A stretch of DNA of 64,000 nt. It comes from Vibrio sinensis (GTDB lineage Bacteria > Pseudomonadota > Gammaproteobacteria > Enterobacterales > Vibrionaceae). The notes under the pieces are model-generated. The model was given only the letters and a program-made list of their open reading frames with translations, did not search any database and had not been told where the DNA came from. Within the stretch, counting starts at the first letter, position 1. Each line of letters opens with the position of its first letter. Shown one piece after another: positions 8,703-16,578 of this stretch. The stretch is taken from assembly GCF_003605645.1 (NCBI RefSeq), contig NZ_QVMU01000015.1, positions 11,259 to 75,258 of the forward strand. Direction: 5' to 3'. A program made the position numbers and the translations under genes.

Positions 8703-9911
8703 ATGACTGACATTACCAATGACATAGCAGATTTAAGTCTTGCTCCAGAAGGCACTAAACGAATCGATTGGGCTCGAGCTCACATGCCAATTATGCGCAG
8801 CCTTATTAAGCGTCTAGAAAATGAGCAACCATTCAAAGGTTTAACTATCGGCATCTGCCTTCACGTTGAAGCAAAAACAGGTGTTTGGATGGAGGCTCTG
8901 ACCAAAGGTGGCGCAAAAGTTGTCCTAACAGGCTCGCCTGGTTCTACCCAAGATGAAACCGCAGCGGCTCTAGTGAAAGACTACGGTGTTCACGTATTCT
9001 CACACCGTAATGAAACGTTTGAAGATCACCTTCGTTACTGTGAAAACGTTTTAAGCTTTAACCCAGACATCATTGCGGATAACGGTGCAGATCTACACGA
9101 ACTGGTATTTACCCATCCTGAGTTTGAACACTTACAAGCAAAACTAATCGGTGCGACTGAAGAGACCACAACGGGTGCTAATCGCCTACGTGAAGATTTC
9201 AAATCTGACAAATGGGCAACACTGATCATCAACGATACCATGTCTAAGCGCATCATCGAAAACCGTTTCGGTGTGGGTTCCTCTGTTGTCGACGGTATCA
9301 TGCGCGCTACAAACGTAATGCTCCACGGTAAAAAAGTAGTGGTAATTGGTTACGGTTATTGTGGTTCTGGTACAGCTCAACGTTTACGTGGCATGGGGGC
9401 TCACGTAACGGTTGTTGAAAATAACTCATTAACAAAACTAGAAGCTCACATGGAGGGTTTTTACACATCAACACTGGAAGAGGCGCTGCCTGATACAGAT
9501 ATGGTTGTGACTATCACAGGGCGCGATGATGTCCTACGCAAACAGCATTTTGAGCTAATGCGTGATAAAACCATTATCGCCAATGCAGGTCATTTCCAAC
9601 GTGAGATCAACTTGCCCGATCTTAACGAAATGAGTGAGAGCATAAACCGTATTCGCCCACATGTTACAGCTTACAAGATTGCAGGTGAAGCTAAAGAATT
9701 GTTTGTTCTGTCTGATGCAAACTTAGTGAACCTATCCGCAGGTGATGGTAATCCAATCGAGATCATGGATTTAGGTTTAGCGCTTCAAACTCTAAGTCTT
9801 GAACGAATTGCTCTTAACGCTAAATCACTCACTAAAATACCTCAGCCTGTGCCATACGAAATTGAAATGATGGTTGCTGAACTCGCTTGTAAGCATTGGA
9901 TTAACCACTAA
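8703..9911 (+). CDS. adenosylhomocysteinase-like NAD-dependent hydrolase, divergent
   Basis: This 402-residue protein belongs to the S-adenosylhomocysteine hydrolase family. It has EETTTGANRL, a catalytic-type Lys182 in NDTMSK, the NAD-binding GYGYCGSGTAQRLRGMG and AGHFQREI. Several positions that bind the adenosine part in the human enzyme differ: the HMTVET segment reads HVEAKT (His54 kept, Thr to Glu56, Glu to Lys58). The conserved C-terminal tail ending in KxxxYRY is missing, and the protein is about 30 residues shorter than usual. Vibrios normally recycle SAH with Pfs and LuxS, so a paralogue next to a nucleoside transporter suggests a different nucleoside-thioether substrate. Start ATG is the first in frame, after a TATAAAA stretch with a poor ribosome site. 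Confidence 0.75.
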   Translation: MTDITNDIADLSLAPEGTKRIDWARAHMPIMRSLIKRLENEQPFKGLTIGICLHVEAKTGVWMEALTKGGAKVVLTGSPGSTQDETAAALVKDYGVHVFSHRNETFEDHLRYCENVLSFNPDIIADNGADLHELVFTHPEFEHLQAKLIGATEETTTGANRLREDFKSDKWATLIINDTMSKRIIENRFGVGSSVVDGIMRATNVMLHGKKVVVIGYGYCGSGTAQRLRGMGAHVTVVENNSLTKLEAHMEGFYTSTLEEALPDTDMVVTITGRDDVLRKQHFELMRDKTIIANAGHFQREINLPDLNEMSESINRIRPHVTAYKIAGEAKELFVLSDANLVNLSAGDGNPIEIMDLGLALQTLSLERIALNAKSLTKIPQPVPYEIEMMVAELACKHWINH

Positions 9912-9920
9912 TTCAACACT

Positions 9921-9950
9921 TAACGGCAAGCAAACAATGGCTTGCCGTTA
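9921..9950 (+). terminator. hairpin between the hydrolase and transporter genes
   Basis: A perfect 11-bp stem, TAACGGCAAGC with GCTTGCCGTTA, is followed by TATTTG. It lies ten bases after the hydrolase stop and 27 bases before the transporter start, so it probably attenuates rather than fully separates the two genes. Confidence 0.6.
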
Positions 9951-9977
9951 TATTTGTAAGAGAACAAGGAATTTTCT

Positions 9978-11243
9978 ATGCAAACCCTCTTTAGCCTACT
10001 TGGTATGGTTGTGCTACTTGGCATCGCTTATGCCCTTTCGATGAACCGTAAATCTATAAAACTAAGAACGGTTATCGGTGCTTTTGCCCTTCAATTTCTA
10101 ATCGGTGCATTCGTACTATTTGTGCCTATAGGTAAAGACCTACTTCAATACGTCTCGAACGGTATAAATACGGTTCTAGGTTTCTCTGCTGATGGCATTA
10201 ATTTTCTATTTGGAGGCCTCGCGAGCGACAAGATGTTTGAAATGTTTGGCGGTGGCGGTTTCGTCTTTGCGATTCGCGTATTACCCGTCATCGTATTCTT
10301 CTCAGCTCTAGTGTCTGTCTTATATTATCTTGGCATAATGCAGATCTTCATCCGCATTCTTGGTGGTGGGCTTCAAAAGCTACTAGGTACGAGCAAATAC
10401 GAGTCGATGTCAGCAACAGCAAACATCTTTGTCGGCCAAACTGAAGCGCCTCTTGTTATAGCTCCTTACATCAACAAGCTTAGCCGTTCCGAATTGTTCG
10501 CTGTTATGTGTGGTGGTCTTGCATCTATCGCAGGAACTGTACTCGGTGGCTTTGCGGCGATCGGTGTTAACATGGAATACTTAATTGCTGCATCTTTTAT
10601 GGCGGCGCCAGGTGGTTTACTGTTCGCGAAAATCCTATTGCCAGAATCAGAGAGTGAAGAAGTCCTAAGGGCTAACCGCGACAGTAATGGAATCAAAGAA
10701 GCAGTGCAACTTAACAAGCCTAGTAACATTATTGATGCCGCAGCAGAAGGGGCATCGAATGGGGTTGCTCTAGCAATCAATGTTGGTGGTATGCTTTTGG
10801 CATTTATTGCTCTAATCGCGCTTCTAAATGGCCTACTAGGTATGGTGGGGGGCTTTGCTGACATACCTGATCTTTCGTTAGAACTAATTCTTGGCTACCT
10901 GTTCTCCCCCCTTGCAATGATCATTGGTATCCCATTTGACGAGGCGTTTAGTGCCGCGACATTTATCGGCCAGAAGTTAGTTCTAAATGAATTCGTCGCT
11001 TACGTGAATTTTACTGAATTTCTAGCAGATAACCCATTATCAGAACGCACAACGGCCATCATAACCTTTTCTCTGTGTGGCTTTGCTAACTTCTCTGCTG
11101 CGGCAATGCTTTTGGGAGGTTTGGGCAGTATGGCTAAAGAGCGCCGCTCTGAAATTTCAAGTCTGTGCCTATACGCAATCCTTGCAGGCACGTTATCTAA
11201 TCTAATGAGTGCGACCATTGCTGGCCTATTTTTATCATTTTAA
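9978..11243 (+). CDS. NupC-family concentrative nucleoside transporter
   Basis: The 421-residue inner-membrane protein matches the concentrative nucleoside transporter (CNT) family in length and motifs: FVGQTEAPLVIAPYINKLSRSEL near residue 156, followed by a G-rich re-entrant region, and C-terminal TERTTAIITFSLCGFANFSA. Multiple hydrophobic segments span the length. It should import nucleosides with protons or sodium. The ribosome site AAGGAA lies upstream of the ATG. Its place directly after an AdoHcy hydrolase-like gene implies that imported nucleosides, or a nucleoside-thioether, feed that enzyme. Exact specificity cannot be read from the sequence. Confidence 0.9.
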   Translation: MQTLFSLLGMVVLLGIAYALSMNRKSIKLRTVIGAFALQFLIGAFVLFVPIGKDLLQYVSNGINTVLGFSADGINFLFGGLASDKMFEMFGGGGFVFAIRVLPVIVFFSALVSVLYYLGIMQIFIRILGGGLQKLLGTSKYESMSATANIFVGQTEAPLVIAPYINKLSRSELFAVMCGGLASIAGTVLGGFAAIGVNMEYLIAASFMAAPGGLLFAKILLPESESEEVLRANRDSNGIKEAVQLNKPSNIIDAAAEGASNGVALAINVGGMLLAFIALIALLNGLLGMVGGFADIPDLSLELILGYLFSPLAMIIGIPFDEAFSAATFIGQKLVLNEFVAYVNFTEFLADNPLSERTTAIITFSLCGFANFSAAAMLLGGLGSMAKERRSEISSLCLYAILAGTLSNLMSATIAGLFLSF

Positions 11244-11599
11244 GTAAAAGAGAAAGGCTTCGACAGGCTCAAGAAGCCTTTCTCTCTTTTAAACAAAGAA
11301 GAACTAGAGGAAAACTAACTGCAACTGATAAAAGGTTGGTAACTCTTGTCCATAATGTTCAGCAAGGTAAAGCTCAGGTCTGAACCCACTAACCCAGCAA
11401 GAGCAAACCGCAATAATCAAGGTGGGTGGTTAATCGCTCCGAATAAGTGAGGGAATAATGACAACCACCTTGTAAAATGAAATTCATTGTTTTTCATAAA
11501 AATAACGTCATCTATATCAGAGATATTGAAAATTAGTGCACAAAAATAGTTTGAATTAAAAATCATCCTTCAATTTGTAAAATAATGTAGGCGAGAAAT
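11244..11599. other. 356-bp spacer
   Basis: The spacer holds the terminator of the transporter gene at its start, then AT-rich sequence that should contain the promoter of the SGNH hydrolase. No gene or repeat was found in it. Confidence 0.5.
11249..11290 (+). terminator. intrinsic terminator after the nucleoside transporter
   Basis: A perfect 13-bp stem (AGAGAAAGGCTTC at 11249 with GAAGCCTTTCTCT at 11273) is followed by CTTTT, starting five bases after the stop codon. Confidence 0.85.
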
Positions 11600-12820
11600 A
11601 TGAAACTGACTAAATGTACAAACATGTCATCTTTAATTTTATTAATTGTATCATTTGGTGCAATAGCAATCGAAGATGAAACTAATTGGGTGGGAACATG
11701 GACAGCAAGTGCTCAACCTGTATGGGAAAAGGATTTTCCTATTGCGACTGGAATTCCTGATACTTTCGAAAATCAAACTGTTCGTCAAATTTCTAAAGTA
11801 AGTATTGGTGGTTCATTGGCACAAATTGAATTGTCAAACGAATACGGGGAATTACCTCTTATTATCGGTAAAGCAAGTATTGCATTGACTGATAAAGGAA
11901 TGAGTATTGATTCTGAAACATTAAAAGCGTTAACGTTCAACGGTCGAGACAAAATAACAATACCTGCTGGCGGTGTAGTTTTGTCGGATCCTGTTTCTAT
12001 TGAAATCCCAGCCTTATCAGAGGTTTCTGTAAGTGTTTATTTACCAAAAGAAACTAAAGTCTCAACAATGCATTGGGGATTTTGGAAAGACAGCATTTTT
12101 GTTGCCAATAATGACCAAACAACAAATGCAAGCTTAATTGAATCAACTGATTTACGCACAAGATTTTTATTAACTGAAATTATGGTCAATGCACCAAAAG
12201 AAACTTCAGCAATCGTAGCTTTCGGTGATTCATTGACTGCCGGCGACAATGTTCAACGTTGGACAGATGTTCTTGCTTCTCGGCTTCAAGATGCTGGAAT
12301 GAACATAGCGGTTCAAAACCAAGGTATTTCTGGTGGTCGACTATTGAACTCAAGAATGGGTGACAATGCCATAGCCCGTTTTAAAAGTGACGTACTAAGT
12401 CAAGATGATGTAGAGTCAGTATTAATATTTATGGGTATCAATGATATAGGTTGGAATGGTAGTCCATTAGCCAAAGATGAATCCCCTGTTGATCATAACG
12501 ATATCATCAATGCTTACAAACAATTGATTTCAAGATCTAAAGCGAATGGTTTGAAAGTTTACGGTATTACGTTAACACCATTCGAGGGGGTAGTAGATGG
12601 TTTCTACACAGAAGAAAAAGAACAAATCAGGCAAAAAGTGAATGCGTTCATTCGTTCAGGTGCTTTTGATGCAGTAATTGATTTTGACAAAGTTTTACAG
12701 GATCAAAATAACCCTAAAGCTTTGAAATCTGAGTACAATGTTGGTGACAATATACACCTTACTGATTCTGGTCACGCTGCAATAGCAAATTCAATTGATT
12801 TGTTTCTATTCAAAAAATGA
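11600..12820 (+). CDS. secreted SGNH/GDSL hydrolase
   Basis: This 406-residue protein starts with a signal peptide (MKLTKCTNMSSLILLIVSFG, probable cleavage after AIA). The mature start WVGTWTASAQPVW is typical of the GDSL subfamily that includes secreted esterases and lipases. Catalytic blocks are visible: nucleophile Ser211 in FGDSLTAGD, Asn281 in GINDIG, and Asp383-x-x-His386 in DNIHL. It should cleave an ester in the periplasm or outside the cell; substrate unknown. It is monocistronic, AT-rich and has GGCGAG as ribosome site. It has no link to its neighbours that I can see. Confidence 0.85.
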   Translation: MKLTKCTNMSSLILLIVSFGAIAIEDETNWVGTWTASAQPVWEKDFPIATGIPDTFENQTVRQISKVSIGGSLAQIELSNEYGELPLIIGKASIALTDKGMSIDSETLKALTFNGRDKITIPAGGVVLSDPVSIEIPALSEVSVSVYLPKETKVSTMHWGFWKDSIFVANNDQTTNASLIESTDLRTRFLLTEIMVNAPKETSAIVAFGDSLTAGDNVQRWTDVLASRLQDAGMNIAVQNQGISGGRLLNSRMGDNAIARFKSDVLSQDDVESVLIFMGINDIGWNGSPLAKDESPVDHNDIINAYKQLISRSKANGLKVYGITLTPFEGVVDGFYTEEKEQIRQKVNAFIRSGAFDAVIDFDKVLQDQNNPKALKSEYNVGDNIHLTDSGHAAIANSIDLFLFKK

Positions 12821-12920
12821 AAATATCCTTAAATAGAAAATAGGATCGAAATCAGAATATAGATTACTTTTCTGCCCCGATAATTTTGTTAAGCCCTGAA
12901 ACCATTAATGACCTTAATAA

Positions 12921-12962
12921 AGACAGATACCATAAAGTAATCAATATTTAAGGTGTCTGTCC
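12921..12962. repeat. REP-like palindromic element, copy 2
   Basis: This 42-bp copy of the element at 7526 has ends AGACAGATACC and GGTGTCTGTCC and shares the central AAGTAATCAATATTTAAGG. It lies between the convergent SGNH hydrolase and YcxB-like genes. Confidence 0.75.
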
Positions 12963-12998
12963 TTTGAATTTATTTAAATTTACTAAATTTTAAATTGA

Positions 12999-13499
12999 TT
13001 AATTTGACTCTAATTTAGCTGCTGCGTGCTGATCGACAATGAACGTGATCACTTCATCATTTAAGCAAGATTTACTGACATACTGGCGCTGTTTACCCAT
13101 ATGAAAGATCAAACCTAGATCGCTTTGTTCAATTTGGTCGATTTCATTCCAAACGATGTTACGGGTGTTTTTACCGCTTTTGTAACTCACACCATTAGAG
13201 TCAACCTGAAATACCACTTTACTACCAGAGTTCATGCTGGTTGTTTGGCGCCATATCCACCAGGTTCTCTTAAAATAAACACTGAATGCCTCAACAACAC
13301 TCAAAACAATAAAAAACCACCCAACGTAACCGCTAGGCAATAGCTCAAATTCTAATAAAACTACACCAAAAATAAGAAAAATTATGCCTTTAAAATAGGC
13401 TTTAGGAAAAGTAGCCGGACGGCTCGTTTGATCATAACACTCTGTAAAAAAGGTCTTATCGAGGGTGTATTCTGTGGTGAAAGCAAAATCTTTAGACAT
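12999..13499 (-). CDS. YcxB-like membrane protein
   Basis: The 166-residue protein has two adjacent transmembrane helices (about residues 35-75; GIIFLIFGVVLLEF and GWFFIVLSVVEAF) followed by a cytoplasmic beta-rich domain with GVSYKSGKNTRNIVWNEIDQI, which fits the YcxB-like C-terminal domain family. The function of this family is not known. It is a lone gene converging on the SGNH hydrolase. A REP-like palindrome lies just past its stop. Confidence 0.6.
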   Translation of the reverse strand: MSKDFAFTTEYTLDKTFFTECYDQTSRPATFPKAYFKGIIFLIFGVVLLEFELLPSGYVGWFFIVLSVVEAFSVYFKRTWWIWRQTTSMNSGSKVVFQVDSNGVSYKSGKNTRNIVWNEIDQIEQSDLGLIFHMGKQRQYVSKSCLNDEVITFIVDQHAAAKLESN

Positions 13500-13649
13500 A
13501 GGAAGCTACTTTAAGGTTTTGTGTGAATGAGTGTCTCATGCTGCAATCTCGCAACTCGAGTATTGTATCGCTGATCGATGTATTTCTTTAGCTATTTTAG
13601 TGATGCTTAAAGCGTCTGTCCTTTCAATTCTGTTCACCATTTTACCTAT

Positions 13650-14510
13650 TCAGCTCTCAACTTTCTGGATAAATGATTGGCGTACAGGGTCGGCAATATC
13701 GGCATTCCATAATAAACCTACAGACCATTCAGCATGCTCACCAGTTAAAGGGATGAAGCGGATTTGAGGTTGGCTGATACGTGCCACACTTGCTGGAATA
13801 ATGGTGTAACCCAAACGAGCTGATACCAATGCTAATGCAGTGACAATGTCATTCGCTTCTTCGATGACAGCAGGGCGCTGCTTTGCTTCCCAAAGGTAAT
13901 TTGTGATGTGCTTATTCAGAGTTGGGTTTTTACTGCGGCTCAAACCAAGATAGTTGTACTGGCTTAATGAACCCCACAAATTATCAAAGTTAATTTTTTC
14001 GTCTTCGTGTATGGCAATAGCTAGTCGATCAGAAAAGAGCGGAATCGCGGTTAATGGTGGATCGACGGGAAGTCGGTCAAAACCTAATTGGAGGCTCCCC
14101 AAAAGCAGTTCCTCAACCAATTGATGAGAGGGATAGTCGTTTAATGTAACGTGTACATTAGGGAATTCTTGTTTAAATTTGGCAATGTAATTAGGCGCTT
14201 CATGAAACGAAGATATGCCAAAACCAATATTTAAATGACCGGATGTCCCCTCAGCTACAAACTTCGCTAACCTTTGGAATGATTCAAACCCTTTTAACAC
14301 CCGTTTTGCTTCTGGGAGCAAAACGTTTCCCATTGGTGTTAATTCGGCGCCATGTCGCCCTCGATCAAAAAGGGAAACATTCAGGTGCTCTTCTAGACGT
14401 TGTATCTTTTTTGTCAGCGCGGATTGTGTGATGTAAAGGTGCTCTGAGGCAACGCGAAAGTTCTTATCATCGGCGAGCTGGCAAAAAGTGCGAAGTAAAT
14501 CTATATCCAT
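13650..14510 (-). CDS. LysR-family transcriptional regulator next to the SQ locus
   Basis: The 286-residue protein has a LysR helix-turn-helix (residues 1-60; NFRVASEHLYITQSALTKKIQRLE) and an effector domain. It is divergent from the ygjV-like gene and the first TRAP binding-protein gene, with about 205 bases between. The DeoR-type regulator inside the SQ locus is the likelier pathway-specific control, so this one may add a second input or control only the left end. Its effector cannot be inferred from sequence. Confidence 0.85.
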   Translation of the reverse strand: MDIDLLRTFCQLADDKNFRVASEHLYITQSALTKKIQRLEEHLNVSLFDRGRHGAELTPMGNVLLPEAKRVLKGFESFQRLAKFVAEGTSGHLNIGFGISSFHEAPNYIAKFKQEFPNVHVTLNDYPSHQLVEELLLGSLQLGFDRLPVDPPLTAIPLFSDRLAIAIHEDEKINFDNLWGSLSQYNYLGLSRSKNPTLNKHITNYLWEAKQRPAVIEEANDIVTALALVSARLGYTIIPASVARISQPQIRFIPLTGEHAEWSVGLLWNADIADPVRQSFIQKVES

Positions 14511-14587
14511 TCTATTTTGGAATCGAAAACTGAATTTTATTCATTATAACTAATCGAACATGTGTTTTATAGTCAATCGCATGTAAG

Positions 14588-14614
14588 AAATGTGACATAT
14601 TATTACATTTTGTG
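14588..14614. promoter_or_regulatory. operator-like half-site in the LysR-ygjV intergenic region
   Basis: AAATGTGACAT (14588-14598) is identical over 11 bases to the half-site at 27236-27246 and shares its first ten bases (AAATGTGACA) with the complement of 20295-20304. A second element, ACATTTTGTG, follows in inverted sense at 14605-14614. It could be a weaker site for the DeoR-type regulator of the locus. Confidence 0.4.
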
Positions 14615-14715
14615 AATTGCTGAGCTTTAAAAATAAACACAGGGACTGAACGTTTTACTAAACAAAATGGGCAGTCAAACGATGGATTTTCGTCTTACAG
14701 TGAAGTAATGAATTA

Positions 14716-15225
14716 ATGAATGAGACTCTAGTTCAAGCATTGGGATTTGTAGCACTAGGTTTAAACCTATGCGCTTCTTCGACCACCAATGACAATCGTA
14801 TGCGAGCGATTATCTGCCTTTCTTGCTTGGTGTTTGCTATTCACTATTCATTATTAGGGGCTCTTGTTGCAGGACTGAATTTATTTGTGAATTCTTTCCG
14901 CGCCTTGGTCTCAGTTAAATATAAAGGACGCCACGTCTTTTTCCTGTTCCTTATTGTTCAAATCGGCATGAGTATTTATTTCTATTCAGAGCCGCGAGAT
15001 TTGCTTCCTGCTATTGCATCAATAATTAGCTGTTATGCCTTATTTATTGCACAGGGAATGCGCATGCGGTTCGCATTTCTAGTTTGTACGCTGACCTGGA
15101 TGGTGAACGCGGTGCTAGTCGGTTCTTATGGCGGTTTAATCAATGACCTATTTAACGCAACTATGTTGAGCATCACTATATTCAGGTTGAAAAAACAACA
15201 AAAATTACAAGTTCAAACAAGTTAA
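14716..15225 (+). CDS. ygjV: YgjV-family inner membrane protein
   Basis: The 169-residue protein consists almost entirely of hydrophobic segments (five or six helices) and matches the YgjV family in its N-terminal LVQALGFVALGLNLCA and its overall size. Function of the family is unknown. It lies 79 bases upstream of the first TRAP binding-protein gene and in the same direction, so it could share its promoter, but no role in sulfonate metabolism is known to me. No SD-like sequence stands out before the ATG at 14716. Confidence 0.65.
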   Translation: MNETLVQALGFVALGLNLCASSTTNDNRMRAIICLSCLVFAIHYSLLGALVAGLNLFVNSFRALVSVKYKGRHVFFLFLIVQIGMSIYFYSEPRDLLPAIASIISCYALFIAQGMRMRFAFLVCTLTWMVNAVLVGSYGGLINDLFNATMLSITIFRLKKQQKLQVQTS

Positions 15226-15304
15226 CACCCTATTAGTATCCACGGCTCTTTACTTTTATAACGCTAACAAAAGAGTCTGACCCAATAATGTAAAAGGAAA
15301 CATC

Positions 15305-16354
15305 ATGAAGAAGACACTACTGGGCCTTGCAACAGCCTCTCTTTTCGCGGCTGGCGCTGCAAACGCTGCTGATTACAAGCTAACGATTCCACATGTGACA
15401 ACAACAGATAGCTACAACCATCAGTCGCTACTAGTATTGAAAAACTACGTTGAGTCCCGTTCTAACGGTCAGATCCAAGTGGATATCTACCCATCAGGCC
15501 AATTGTGTGCAAACGCGAAAGAGTGTATTGCCGGGGTACAAGCGGGTATGTTCGACTACTTCCAAACGACTATTCCTGAGTTAGGCAGTTTTTGGCAACC
15601 AGTCGGTGCATTCGACCTACCATACCAGTTACCAAATGACCGCGTAGCCGAGTGTGTTTATGATAATGAGCAATTGATTGCCGACGTTCGTAGCGAACTT
15701 ATCAAGCGCGCACCTAACGTTCGTCTAATGGCGGTATCTAACTCTGGTGGTTGGCGCAACATCGCGACAACGAAAAAAGAAGTGAAAGTACCGGCAGATG
15801 TAGAGGGTCTAAAACTTCGTACTGTTCCTGCAAAAACTCAGCAAGATCTTGTTAAAGCACTTGGCGGCGCTCCAACCCCAATCGCATGGCCTGAAGTATA
15901 TACAGCGCTTTCTACAGGCATGGTTGACGGTACCAAAAACGGTATTGTTGACATCATCATGAACAAATTCCACGAAAGTATCGGCTATATGATTCTTGAT
16001 GGTCACGGTTACATGGGCGGAGCTTGGGTATTCAATGACGCTAAATTCAAATCTTTCCCGGTTGAATTGAAACAGGTTGTCATCGACGGTATTGCGGCGC
16101 AAAACCAATACCTACGTTCATATCCAAAACACCGCGAATACATGGCTTACGAAGAGTTTAAAAAGTCAGGTGGTGTTGTCTACAGTCCAACAGCCGAAGA
16201 GAAAGCAGCATTTGTGGCAGCTTCAGTTCCTGTTAAAGCGGCATTCTTAGAATCAACTGGAGCAGAAGGTCAGAAATGGCTTGAGCGTTTTGAAAACGAA
16301 ATCAAAACCTGTGAAGCGAAAATCCAAGCTGATTACAACATCCAGTTTAACTAA
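15305..16354 (+). CDS. dctP: TRAP transporter substrate-binding protein (DctP), paralogue 1
   Basis: This 349-residue periplasmic protein has a signal peptide (MKKTLLGLATASLFAAGAANA) and the DctP-family core, including GLKLRTVPAK and the ALSTGMVDGTKNG stretch. It is closely similar along its whole length to the second DctP at 31681, including shared cysteines in QLC, KEC, AEC and KTC. It should bind sulfoquinovose or an SQ glycoside and hand it to the DctQM membrane pair at 29.7-31.6 kb, because no membrane subunits lie beside it. Start ATG follows AAAGGA. A terminator-like hairpin separates it from the sulfoquinovosidase gene, a frequent way to make more binding protein than enzyme. Confidence 0.9.
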   Translation: MKKTLLGLATASLFAAGAANAADYKLTIPHVTTTDSYNHQSLLVLKNYVESRSNGQIQVDIYPSGQLCANAKECIAGVQAGMFDYFQTTIPELGSFWQPVGAFDLPYQLPNDRVAECVYDNEQLIADVRSELIKRAPNVRLMAVSNSGGWRNIATTKKEVKVPADVEGLKLRTVPAKTQQDLVKALGGAPTPIAWPEVYTALSTGMVDGTKNGIVDIIMNKFHESIGYMILDGHGYMGGAWVFNDAKFKSFPVELKQVVIDGIAAQNQYLRSYPKHREYMAYEEFKKSGGVVYSPTAEEKAAFVAASVPVKAAFLESTGAEGQKWLERFENEIKTCEAKIQADYNIQFN

Positions 16355-16522
16355 TGCAGTAATACCCGTCCCACTTGATATTTTAGTGGCGTCGACCAGA
16401 GTCGAGAAATCTCGTGCCGCCGTAGAACGAGGTTAGAGATTTCCCACTGGTTGCTTGCTTAGCCGCACAGTCAGGTAACTTGGGTAGATACACATAGTTT
16501 GGAATCTATTTAAAGCAAACTA

Positions 16523-16556
16523 GGCGCACAGAACCTAATGTGCGCCTTTATTTTAT
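16523..16556 (+). terminator. terminator or attenuator between dctP1 and yihQ
   Basis: A perfect 8-bp GC-rich stem, GGCGCACA (16523-16530) with TGTGCGCC (16539-16546), is followed by TTTATTTTATCTTA. It ends about 30 bases before the yihQ start, leaving little room for a separate promoter, so yihQ is probably expressed by read-through. Confidence 0.75.
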
Positions 16557-16578
16557 CTTAATTTTGGAAGCTGTCCGA

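Noticed and set aside
10466..11218. Minus-strand frames opposite the nucleoside transporter
   Set aside because: The Ala/Ser/Ile-rich products are antisense artefacts of a membrane protein gene.
16540..16578. Upstream start of yihQ
   Set aside because: It lies inside the terminator hairpin, and the YihQ alignment begins at MKLAQTTTGF.
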